From the NCBI GenBank assembly GCA_026708385.1, contig JAPOVA010000026.1, forward strand, positions 1 through 59,311: 59,311 nt of DNA, written 5' to 3'. The stretch is from Simkaniaceae bacterium (lineage in GTDB: Bacteria > Chlamydiota > Chlamydiia > Chlamydiales > Simkaniaceae). Below are positions 1-7,408 of this stretch, piece by piece. The translations under genes and the position numbers were made by a program. Every line of letters starts with the position of its first letter. Position 1 is the stretch's first letter. The notes under the pieces are model-generated. The model saw nothing but the letters and a program-made list of their open reading frames with translations. It did not search any database and was not told the DNA's origin.

Positions 1-968
1 GCGGCACTACGTATCTGAGGTGCCCTATTTCGGACATCTCTTACGTGAGGGGGGTGATCCTCGGTCTCCCCCCCCTTCACATGGGGGACTCTTACGCCAA
101 GGTCCTCCTCCGAATAGACATCGAGGTTCACATCGGATATCTCCCCTCCTTCCTCTTCGGATGCACTCGAAACTTTGACCCGCTCCGAAAGAGTGGGGGT
201 AGGGGTACGAGTTCGTTGCCGAAGCTCGGTCCGTTCTCCGGTAGCGACACTACGTATCTGAGGTGCCCCATTTCGGATATCTCTTATGATGTGGAGGAGC
301 TGATTTTCGGTCTCTCCCTTCTCCACATGATATGTCTGAGGGAACTCTTCCGCCTCCTCTCCTTTCTTCTGCCGACAACATAGGTAAATCGGCGCTTCCC
401 TCATCTTTTTTCTCCCTATCTTGGAACAGGCCACGCAGAAGAAACTTCCCAGTAAGGTACTTACGGCAGGAACAACGGTAGAGGTGACCGCTATTCCGAC
501 TCCCAAAGTACCTCCCACGACTGCTCCCAGGAAAGAGGCCCCTACAATGACGGGAATCCCCACGGCCACCGTTACTCCCACCACAACGGCACTCTTCCTG
601 AGCTTCCTGTCAAACTTCCTCTCCTCATCCGGTGGAGATTCTACCTGCGCTACGGGGGTGGGGGGTCGGTGAGAGGGGAAATGGCATAGATGGCGGGGGT
701 GCTCTTCGTAAGGTGCTCTAACAGGGGTTGTCTGCGAGTCGCGGGCCTGCGGAGAGGGGCACGGTGAACGGGGAGGTTCCATCCGTCCTGCGAGGGAGTA
801 TTGCTCCCCCATAGGGCGAGATCTATGTTCGTGAGCGGGGGTAGATAGCTCATATGCGATCCCCTCGACTCTCCGAGCAATCACTCCTCCCCGAGCCCGC
901 GAAATGCTTTCACTCGGCGGAGGTAATGATACCCGTTCATGATAGCAAGGGTCAAATCCCGTAGCCAT
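1..968 (-). CDS. Inc-like membrane protein with internal repeats, partial (3' end beyond window)
   Basis: An open frame runs from ATG at 968 to the window edge without a stop (322 codons seen). AGGAG lies 9 bases before the ATG, so the start is well supported. About 110 polar, Pro/Arg-rich residues come first. Then a long hydrophobic block of about 55 residues (roughly nt 425-595) splits into two Gly/Val-rich lobes, for example VVVGVTVAVGIPVIVG and GTLGVGIAVTSTVVPAV. That is the bilobed pattern of chlamydial Inc proteins, which are T3S-exported and inserted into the inclusion membrane. The C-terminal part is acidic and repetitive: motifs such as RDIRNGAPQIRS and RDVRNRAPQIRS recur with an 81-codon period. 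The Inc assignment is inferred from topology only; no enzyme motif is visible. A fragment of a relative lies inverted at about 1495-1623. Confidence 0.6.
   Translation of the reverse strand, partial: MATGFDPCYHERVSLPPPSESISRARGGVIARRVEGIAYELSTPAHEHRSRPMGEQYSLAGRMEPPRSPCPSPQARDSQTTPVRAPYEEHPRHLCHFPSHRPPTPVAQVESPPDEERKFDRKLRKSAVVVGVTVAVGIPVIVGASFLGAVVGGTLGVGIAVTSTVVPAVSTLLGSFFCVACSKIGRKKMREAPIYLCCRQKKGEEAEEFPQTYHVEKGETENQLLHIIRDIRNGAPQIRSVATGERTELRQRTRTPTPTLSERVKVSSASEEEGGEISDVNLDVYSEEDLGVRVPHVKGGETEDHPPHVRDVRNRAPQIRSA
5..330. repeat. In-frame 243-bp tandem repeat within the Inc-like gene
   Basis: The stretch starting CACTACGTATCTGAGG at 5 recurs at 248, a spacing of exactly 243 nt (81 codons), so the unit repeats in frame. 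The second copy is diverged but clear over about 80 nt. The first copy is cut by the window edge, so the copy number is unknown. Confidence 0.75.
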
Positions 969-1604
969 AATGTCTTTCTCCTACATTTCTTCCTTTCCGT
1001 CGGATGTTTCCATTCCCGGAAAGTCCTCTGCCTTTCCTACCCTTCCCGACAGATCGACAACCCGAGCCGGTACTCCACCAACCCGACTATTTAGGAAACG
1101 GGCCATTCCATCCATCCTTATGGAGAGGCGGGCAAATGCCTCTTACAAATATCTCCAAGAGAGTAATACCGCTTCCGAGCAACGTTACAAGCCGTCCCGA
1201 CCGAGCTACCTCCCTCGAAAGAGAGACCGTACCACACTTCGGAATACATTACTCCTCTTCTTTTGCATCGGGGGTGAAATCGGTGTCGTAGCCCAAGTCC
1301 GCCAACCAACTTCAGCCTACTCCTCGAGCGCGCTATCGGGTCCGAAGAAAGCCATGACGGGAAGAGTGTTGAGGAATGCGAAGGGAAGTAGGATTGACAT
1401 ATTGTCGCACTAAGCGACCCCCTCACTACATCTCTTACCTCACCCGTGAAATGCTTTTCCCTTACATACGTCTTGGTGCGGTATAGGGGACGGATTGGGG
1501 AATCAGCTTCATAGAGCGCTTATTCCTACCCTTCCGGAGCGGGACGAAGTTTCGAGTGCATCCGAAGAGGAAAGAGGGGGGATATCCGATGTGCACCTTG
1601 AGGT
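969..1604. other. Intergenic stretch, apparently decayed
   Basis: I see no convincing gene here. Overlapping frames of 95 to 147 codons exist on both strands, but they have arbitrary composition, no supporting start signal and no recognisable motif. The right end contains an inverted remnant of the Inc-like gene's repeat region, listed separately. The stretch is best read as degraded accessory DNA. Confidence 0.5.
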
Positions 1605-1623
1605 TTATCCGGAGTGTACGTAA
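1495..1623 (+). pseudogene. Inverted fragment of the Inc-like repeat protein
   Basis: The plus-strand frame gives IPTLPERDEVSSASEEE followed by GGISDVHLEVYPE, then a stop. The minus-strand gene at 1-968 has TPTLSERVKVSSASEEE followed by GGEISDVNLDVYSE (about nt 100-205). The match extends to DNA, for example TTTCGAGTGCATCCGAAGAG. The fragment lies in the opposite orientation, has no start and overlaps the end of the next gene, so it is a truncated relic of a duplication and inversion. Confidence 0.65.
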
Positions 1624-3032
1624 TCGGGAAGGAAAATCGGCCTTTTTCCTACCCGGAGGTCTGCCAAAAGCTCTCTGTAGTTGATTGCCCGGCCATTGTA
1701 GGTGTTCAGCGCCGCGTCCATGCCCCGATAAGTTCTACACTCTTCTCTTATCCAGCGCGAGAGAGTAGCCTCGCAGATACCGCATATTTCGGCGCACTCC
1801 TTGACGGACATTGTTTTCCTTTGCTCCACAGCATAATCTACGACCGCGGTCCGCACCGTCTCGCTAAACGCCCCCCTACTTCCTTTCGGAGAAGGTGTGA
1901 CGCGAAGGGGTGGGTGCCCCGGGTGCCCCTTCGCGTAATCGAACCATATGACAGACGCATCCGCTTTCCTATGTCCGGACCGCACGGTACTTCGCTCATT
2001 CCCGGAAGGCAACGTCCGACCTCGCAATCTATTTCTGAGATACATGCTCGTCCTCCGACCCCGCTTGGCGGAAGGTCGTCGTCCGGGAGGCTTGGCGGGG
2101 GGTCGTTGTTTGGAAGGCTTGGCGGAAGGTCGTTGTTTGGAAGGCTTGGCGGAAGGTCGTCGTCCGGGGGGGTTGGCGGAAGGTCGTCGTCCGGGGGGGT
2201 TGGCGTGGAACCATCGTCGGGGAGGAATGTAATCGGAAAAGAGGATCGGTCTTTTTCCTGCCCGGAGATCTGCCAAAAGCACTCTGTGGTCGTATATTAA
2301 GTCACTGTGAGCGTCCAGTGCTACGGTGTCAATGTCCGGATGAGCTCTACACTTTTCTATTATCCGGCCCAAGAGGTCGTCCGGGTCGACATCGCATATT
2401 TCGGCGCAATCTCGGACGAGCTCCCGTTCCTTCTCTTGCACAGCATAGTCTACGATCGCATCCCATATCTCCTCGGTGAGTGGCCTCCTCTCTCCGTTCG
2501 GAAGGAGTCCGAGCCGGGGTGGGTATCCTAGGGGAGGAGGGGGGGTGGGTATCCTATCGAGCCGTGTAATCGTCGTCTCCGTTTCCTCGCTTTTAGGCCG
2601 TACGGTACTCCGTTCTCCATCTATTGCCGATGCCACGGTATCCTCTTCTTTACAAAAACCTTCGGGCCATTCTACTCCATTCGAACGCATCCGTTTCGAG
2701 TCGCATCCATGCGTTTCATCCATGAGAGTTTCCGGGCAAAGACTGCGTTTCCGGGTACACCCCGAGATCGACTTCCCTGCAAGCTCATAAGGCCGGTAAT
2801 CCGCCGTTCTTTTTTGTTGATCTTTGGTAAAGGTCTGCCGGTCTTCCCTCTTCACCGGCATAAAATAGGGATGGCTTTTGCAAGTTTGTTCTTCTGCCCG
2901 GACATGTATCGTCTTCCAATCCCGGTTGGCAGGAGAAGGGATGGGTACCCTATCGAGCCGTGTAATAGGGGTCTCCGTTTCCTCGCTTTTAGGCTGCAAG
3001 GTACGCCATTCTCCATCTATTGCCGACGCCAT
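1605..3032 (-). CDS. Modular HTH-like repeat protein, shorter paralogue
   Basis: I do not recognise a named family. The protein is built from the modules of its neighbour at 3697-6228. In the frame counted from the upstream ATG at 3083, a type-2 module (T2) lies at about residues 57-122, followed by the linker EEDTVASAIDGERSTVRP and a type-1 module (T1) at about 183-288. Then come five copies of a 9-residue Pro/Arg/Lys unit (296-340) and a second T1 (385-490). T1 contains VVDYAVEQRKTMSVKECAEICGICEATLSRWI, written here as VVDYAVEQRKTMSVKECAE then ICGICEATLSRWI, which reads as a homeodomain-like helix-turn-helix of the transposase type. Where the neighbour has a T2 after the linker, this protein has unrelated sequence. 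I chose ATG 3032 because AGAGG lies just upstream and the ATG shared with the paralogue is out of frame here after a one-base A-tract change. Basic, DNA-binding-like composition is seen; function is inferred. Confidence 0.55.
   Translation of the reverse strand: MASAIDGEWRTLQPKSEETETPITRLDRVPIPSPANRDWKTIHVRAEEQTCKSHPYFMPVKREDRQTFTKDQQKRTADYRPYELAGKSISGCTRKRSLCPETLMDETHGCDSKRMRSNGVEWPEGFCKEEDTVASAIDGERSTVRPKSEETETTITRLDRIPTPPPPLGYPPRLGLLPNGERRPLTEEIWDAIVDYAVQEKERELVRDCAEICDVDPDDLLGRIIEKCRAHPDIDTVALDAHSDLIYDHRVLLADLRAGKRPILFSDYIPPRRWFHANPPGRRPSANPPGRRPSAKPSKQRPSAKPSKQRPPAKPPGRRPSAKRGRRTSMYLRNRLRGRTLPSGNERSTVRSGHRKADASVIWFDYAKGHPGHPPLRVTPSPKGSRGAFSETVRTAVVDYAVEQRKTMSVKECAEICGICEATLSRWIREECRTYRGMDAALNTYNGRAINYRELLADLRVGKRPIFLPDYVHSG
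2064..2198 (-). repeat. 27-bp (9-residue) tandem repeat, five copies
   Basis: The unit encodes PPGRRPSAK or PSKQRPSAK and occurs five times in register. In the larger paralogue the same linker between T1 and T2 occurs once per junction (for example PPGRRPSAK), so this is a local expansion of a flexible basic linker, prone to slippage. Confidence 0.85.
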
Positions 3033-3120
3033 GGTATCCTCTTTCGAAATTTCATTACCTAAACGGAGAAGAATATACCACATTAGCCTTTTCGTTTCTA
3101 CACACCGATCTTTGTGTGGT

Positions 3121-3240
3121 AAGGAAATGTAAGTCTGTTAATACCAACGTTTTGAAATGTCCCTCCCGCTCGTTTTAAGGCTCGTAGGAAGCCACTCGTC
3201 ATGTTGCCCTTAAAAAAACTCAAAGGATCGCCGAGCAAAT
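3121..3240. repeat. Flank repeat shared with 6380-6510
   Basis: The upstream flank of the short HTH-repeat gene matches the upstream flank of the long one: TTTTGAAATGTCCCTCC, TTTTAAGGCNCGTAGGAAG and AAAGGATCGCCGAGCAAA occur in the same order and spacing at 3121-3240 and 6380-6510. The duplication therefore covered the 5' region as well as the gene. Confidence 0.8.
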
Positions 3241-3371
3241 TTCCTTTCGGGAGGGGTTTCGAGTAGAAGGGGTGGTCCCCCCTTACTCTTATCGAGCCAT
3301 GCAATGGTCGTCCCTGCTACCCTGCTTTTAGGTCGTACGGTACTCCGTTTTCCATCTATTGCCGACGCCAC
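3210..3371 (-). pseudogene. Truncated copy of the HTH-like repeat gene (53 codons)
   Basis: A GTG at 3371 with AAGG upstream opens MASAIDGKRSTVRPKS, near identical to the linker unit of both large paralogues. It continues as WLDKSKGGPPLL, the entry to a T1 module, then ends after FARRSFEFF. The helical core is missing. The stop sits in sequence that also flanks the other copy (see the flank repeat), so this is the end of a deleted gene upstream of the 1605-3032 copy. It might still be expressed as a short peptide. Confidence 0.6.
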
Positions 3372-3696
3372 GGTATCCTTCTAAGGAGAAAAAGCATGTC
3401 CTGTGTTTGTTATGAGAATCAACCGTTGCCGGGAGACGCCGGGATCGTTGTCGCACGTGGTGGGAGAGAGTGTCGCGTCGTTGTCGTACCCCGAGGGGAA
3501 ACCGAGCAGACGGTGGAACGGGGTCGACGGATATTCGCCGAGGGTGAGAGGACACCCGAGGTGAACGATCTTTCACCCGATCGAGCGCCGTGCGTGCAAC
3601 TCGGTAGGAGTTGAGCTGTTGCCGGGGCCCCCTGCAGGGAGCCGGAGGATGGCCTTTTTTTCATGTTTCAAAGGCTCGTCGAACACCCTATTCCCC
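3372..3696. other. Spacer between HTH-repeat paralogues
   Basis: Short frames of 72 to 82 codons overlap on both strands without motifs. A hairpin GCCTTT/AAAGGC lies just after the stop of the long paralogue but lacks a U-run. I see nothing else. Confidence 0.4.
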
Positions 3697-6228
3697 CTAG
3701 AGTTTCGGATCACTTATCCAATCGGACAGAGTTTTCGGGAGAAGATTGCATCTCCGAGCACACTCCGAGACCGAATCCTCTTCACGTTCACAAAACCGGT
3801 AAGCTACCATTCTTCTTTTTTGATCTTGGGAAAAAATCCGTTGCTCTCCGCTCTTCACCGACATGAAATAGGGACGGCCGCCGCGAATTTCTTCTTCTGC
3901 CCGGACGCGTATCCGACCCCGTTTGGCGGAAGGTCGTCGCCCGGGAGGCTTGGAGGAAGGTAGTCCGGGACGAACGGGAATATAATCGGAAAAGAGAATC
4001 GGTCTTTTTCCTTCCCTGAGATCTGCCAAAAGCATTCTGTGGTCGAATATTAAGTCATTGTAAGCGTCCAGTGCTACGGCGTCAATGTCCGGATGAGTTT
4101 TACACTTTTCCATTATCCGGTTCGAGAGGTCGGACGGGTCAACATAGTATTTTTTGGCGCATCCTTTAAGCAACTTTGTGCCCCTCTGCTCCACAGCATA
4201 GTCTATGATCGCATCCCATATCTCCTCAGTGAGTGGCATCTCCTTGCTTTTCGGAAGGGGGTGGATTTGAGTCGAAGGGGTGGGCACCCCGGCTGGAGAC
4301 AATCCCGTCGCATCATCCAACGATATCTCCGGTAACGATTCATCATCGGAGGAACAACGCTCGACTTCGCAATGGCCTTCGACCGGACCGGAAGCAATTT
4401 CTCTATTTATGAGAACATCCCCCCCATCGGGCGATTCTGCTTCAGCTAAACGTGCCCGCTTCAGGATATGTGCGTACGCTTCATTTATCCAATCGAACAG
4501 AGTTTTCGGGAGAAGATTGCATCTCCGAGCACACTCCGAGACCGAATCCCCTTCAAACTTATGAAACCAGTAATCTACCACTCTTTCTTTTTGATCTTGG
4601 GAAAAAATCCGCCGTTTTCCCCTCCCCGGCGATGAGAAATAGGGGTAGCCTTCGCGAGTGTGTTCGTCTGCCCGGACGTGTATCCGATCCCGTTCGGCAG
4701 AAGGTCGTTGCCCGGGGGGAATGTAATCGGGAAGGTGAGTCGGTCTTTTCTCTCCTTGGAGATCTGCTAAAAGCGTTATGTAGTCGGTTGTTCGGAGATT
4801 GTAAGTGTCCGATTCTAAGGTGTCTATATACGGACAAGTTCTGCACTCTTCTATTACCCAGTGCGAGAGGACAGACGGGGCGACACCGCATTTTTCGGCA
4901 CACTTTCGGGGGGACATTGTTCCCCTCTGCTCCACGGCATAATTTACGACCGCCTTCCGCACCTCCTTGGTGACCGCCTTCTTCCTTCCCTTCGGAAGGG
5001 ATATGACTCGAAGGGGTGGCCCTCCCTTACTCTGATCGAGCCATATAACAGACGTCCCCACTTGTTTACGAGACCCCCTAGGCAACCCTACCGAACGCAT
5101 CCGTATTCGTCCCGGGTTGCGGTAATACGCTGAATCCAGCCAAAAGGATACAATGTCCGGGGGAAGATTGCATCTCCGGGCATACACCGAGATCAACTCC
5201 TCTTCAGACTTATCAAACCAGAAATCTACCACCCTGTTTTGTTGATCCACGCTAAAATGCCGCTTTTCTCCCCGCCCCGCAGGTTCGAAACGGGGGTGGC
5301 CTCCTCGATTGCGTTCTATTGCCGGGATCTGTCTCTCCCTTCCCTTCCACTTGGCGGAAGGTTGTTGTCCGTGAGGAATGTAATTGGACAAGAAAATAAA
5401 TCCTATTTTTTCCCGGAGGTCTGCCAAAAGCGATCTGTGATCGTGTATTAAGTCACTGTGAGCGTCCAGTGCTACGGTGTTAATCTTCGGATGAGTTCTA
5501 CACTTTTCTATTATCCGGACCGAGAGGTCGGATGGTTCAACACCGCATTTTTCGGCGCACTCTTCGATGTTCATTGCTTTCCTCTGCTTCACAGCATAGT
5601 CTACGATCGCATCCCATATCTCCTCGGTGAGTGGCCTCCTCTCTCCGTTCGGAAGGAGTCCGAGCCGGGGTGGGTATCCTAGGGGAGGAGGGGGGGTGGG
5701 TATCCTATCGAGCCGTGTAATCGTCGTCTCCGTTTCCTCGCTTTTAGGCCGTACGGTACTCCGTTCTCCATCTATTGCCGATGCCACGGTATCCTCTTCT
5801 TTACAAAAACCTTCGGGCCATTCTACTCTATTCGAACGCACCCGTTTCGCGTCGCATCCACGCGTTGCATCCATGAGAGTTCCCGGGCAAAGATCGCGTT
5901 TCCGGGCACATCCCGAGATCGACTTCCCTGAAATCTCATAAAGCCGGTAATCCGCCGTTTTTTGTTGATCTTTGGTAACAGTCCGCTGTTCTTCCCTCTT
6001 CACCGGCATAACATAGGGATGGCCTTCGCAAGTTTGTTCTTCTGCCCGGACATGCATCTTCCTCCAATCCCGGTTGGCAGGAGAAGGGATGGGTACCCTA
6101 TCGAACCATGCAATAGTCGTCGCAGTAGTCGTCTCCGCAGTCGTCTCCGTTTTCTCGCTTTTAGGCCGTACGGTACGCCATTCTCCATCTATTGCCGACG
6201 TCACGGTATCCTCTTTTCGAAATTTCAT
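3697..6228 (-). CDS. Large modular protein with seven alternating HTH-like modules
   Basis: I cannot assign this 843-residue protein to a known family. It alternates two module types: T2 at about 56-121, T1 181-286, T2 298-367, T1 401-506, T2 516-588, T1 647-752, T2 771-841. T2 ends in a core like IFSQDQKERVVDYWF, then DSVSECARRCNLLPKTL, then a Trp (FDWI or SDWI). T1 has EEIWDAIVDYAV, then CAEKCGVEPSDLS, then a conserved tail with LLADLREGKRPILFSDYIP. Both cores match the helix-turn-helix signature of transposase and homeodomain-like DNA-binding units. Modules are joined by PPGQRPSA-type linkers and by copies of EDTVASAIDGERSTVRPKSE. There is no signal peptide or membrane segment. The start is ATG 6228; GTG 6204 with GAGG upstream is the alternative. 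A tandem DNA-binding or nuclear-targeted effector is plausible but is inference. Confidence 0.6.
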   Translation of the reverse strand: MKFRKEDTVTSAIDGEWRTVRPKSEKTETTAETTTATTIAWFDRVPIPSPANRDWRKMHVRAEEQTCEGHPYVMPVKREEQRTVTKDQQKTADYRLYEISGKSISGCARKRDLCPGTLMDATRGCDAKRVRSNRVEWPEGFCKEEDTVASAIDGERSTVRPKSEETETTITRLDRIPTPPPPLGYPPRLGLLPNGERRPLTEEIWDAIVDYAVKQRKAMNIEECAEKCGVEPSDLSVRIIEKCRTHPKINTVALDAHSDLIHDHRSLLADLREKIGFIFLSNYIPHGQQPSAKWKGRERQIPAIERNRGGHPRFEPAGRGEKRHFSVDQQNRVVDFWFDKSEEELISVYARRCNLPPDIVSFWLDSAYYRNPGRIRMRSVGLPRGSRKQVGTSVIWLDQSKGGPPLRVISLPKGRKKAVTKEVRKAVVNYAVEQRGTMSPRKCAEKCGVAPSVLSHWVIEECRTCPYIDTLESDTYNLRTTDYITLLADLQGEKRPTHLPDYIPPGQRPSAERDRIHVRADEHTREGYPYFSSPGRGKRRIFSQDQKERVVDYWFHKFEGDSVSECARRCNLLPKTLFDWINEAYAHILKRARLAEAESPDGGDVLINREIASGPVEGHCEVERCSSDDESLPEISLDDATGLSPAGVPTPSTQIHPLPKSKEMPLTEEIWDAIIDYAVEQRGTKLLKGCAKKYYVDPSDLSNRIMEKCKTHPDIDAVALDAYNDLIFDHRMLLADLREGKRPILFSDYIPVRPGLPSSKPPGRRPSAKRGRIRVRAEEEIRGGRPYFMSVKSGEQRIFSQDQKRRMVAYRFCEREEDSVSECARRCNLLPKTLSDWISDPKL

Positions 6229-6477
6229 TACCTAAACGGAGAAGAGTGTACCACATTAGCCCCTTTGTTTCTACACACCGATGACGGTTTCCGCCCGCTA
6301 ACGAGGAGGATTGTTACACGGTTCGGGTTTCGATGACCTCCTCGCTTCGATAGAACCGAATCCGATCGGACATTTTGTACGGTAAGGAAATATAAGTCTA
6401 TTGTTAACACCAACATTTTGAAATGTCCCTCCTCCCCGTTTTAAGGCCCGTAGGAAGTTGTTCCGATCGTTTTGCCC
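6229..6477. promoter_or_regulatory. 5' flank of the long HTH-repeat gene
   Basis: The flank is about 250 bp without a gene. Its distal part repeats the flank of the short paralogue, so it probably carries the shared promoter. I could not single out confident -35 and -10 boxes. Confidence 0.35.
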
Positions 6478-6700
6478 TTACAAACACCCAAAGGATCGCC
6501 GAGCAAAAAGCCTCACCGTAAGGAGCAGACGATCTCTTACGAAATGAGAAACAGGTGTGCCCGGAAGAGAGCCCGTGTGGTCGTCCGGTTCACAAAGCCG
6601 GTAATCCACCACTCTTTCTTTTTGACCTTTGGCATTCCGGGCTTGGCGATTGGTGGGAGGTCGGTTGCGAAGTGTGCTCGGAGGTGCGGTCTTTACACGT
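6478..6700 (-). pseudogene. Degenerate T2-module gene remnant
   Basis: The minus-strand frame reads GQKERVVDYRLCEPDD, matching the T2 core QKERVVDYWFHKFEGD. It then loses similarity and ends with LFARRSFGCL and a stop at 6478, the same ending as the truncated copy at 3210. Upstream, a second frame gives DRTSEHTSQPTSH, which resembles the start of T2 (DRIHVRADEHTREG), so at least one frameshift separates the two halves. This is a fourth member of the family, now broken. Confidence 0.55.
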
Positions 6701-7408
6701 CGACTCCGTACGAACGGATAGGTGGAGTGGGGGGGGGTAGTTCGGTGGAGCCGGCCAACCCCGGTCTTCCCGGAGGCCGGCCATCGCCGGAGGTATCGCC
6801 GGGCGATGAGAGAGCCCTTACGGGATGTGTCTTCGGGTGATGTAGAGCAACCGTATCCGGATGCGTTTCCGTCGACTCTTTGGGAGGCCGTCTCCTACAA
6901 AGTTGTCGTTGTCCGTGAGAGGTTGATGTGATACGCTCCCCCGCTTTAGGTGATTGATTTCTTGAGGGAGAGAGAGTAGGACATCGGCGATGGGTGTAGA
7001 GGGCGGGGTGTCGTGTGGTCCGTAAGTGCGGAAGAATATACGGCCGTATGGTGCGATGGGGGCATGGAGGAAGAGTCCACCCCTTCGGTTCGAACCTCTT
7101 CCGAAAGAAGTGCGGGCATTTCGTGTAGAATCATCGGAAGAATGTGCGCCGGGAGGAGGTTATGCGGGGGATTGTACTTTGCGGTCAACGGGTGTCCGAC
7201 GATGGCGGAGGCATGTCGCGCGTCATGCACACCCGTGTAAACCCGAATGAGAGGGGATCGGTATATCTCTCTACCTCTTCCCGGGTGCACCCGAATGTAG
7301 GGGATCGCAGAACGGCTACGATCGGTTCGGAAGCGATCCTCTCTTCCACACGTACCGTGTACACACCCTTTAAGCAACTCAAGCAAACGGGCTCGACGCG
7401 ATCCGGTG
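6701..7408. other. Gene-poor stretch downstream of the PPR gene
   Basis: Overlapping frames of 60 to 150 codons occur on both strands. The longest is a minus-strand 146-codon frame at 6946-7386; none has a clear motif, signal or domain. A minus-strand frame at 7185-7520 overlaps the end of the PPR gene and could be a frameshifted tail of it, but I see no PPR-like helices there. Confidence 0.35.

Noticed and set aside
945-965. T-arm-like GGGTCAAATCCC suggesting a tRNA
   Set aside because: The loop does not match TTCRANNY and no anticodon or D arm can be built around it; it is the coding start of the Inc-like gene.
970-1426. Open frames of 147, 95 and 102 codons on both strands
   Set aside because: They overlap each other, have no motif or ribosome site, and lie in a stretch with a decayed gene fragment.
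2064-2198. Short regular repeats resembling a CRISPR array
   Set aside because: The 27-base units are contiguous, without spacers, in frame, and encode a protein linker.
6946-7386. 146-codon minus-strand frame downstream of the PPR gene
   Set aside because: Composition looks like a chance frame in GC-rich DNA, and another frame of similar length overlaps it.
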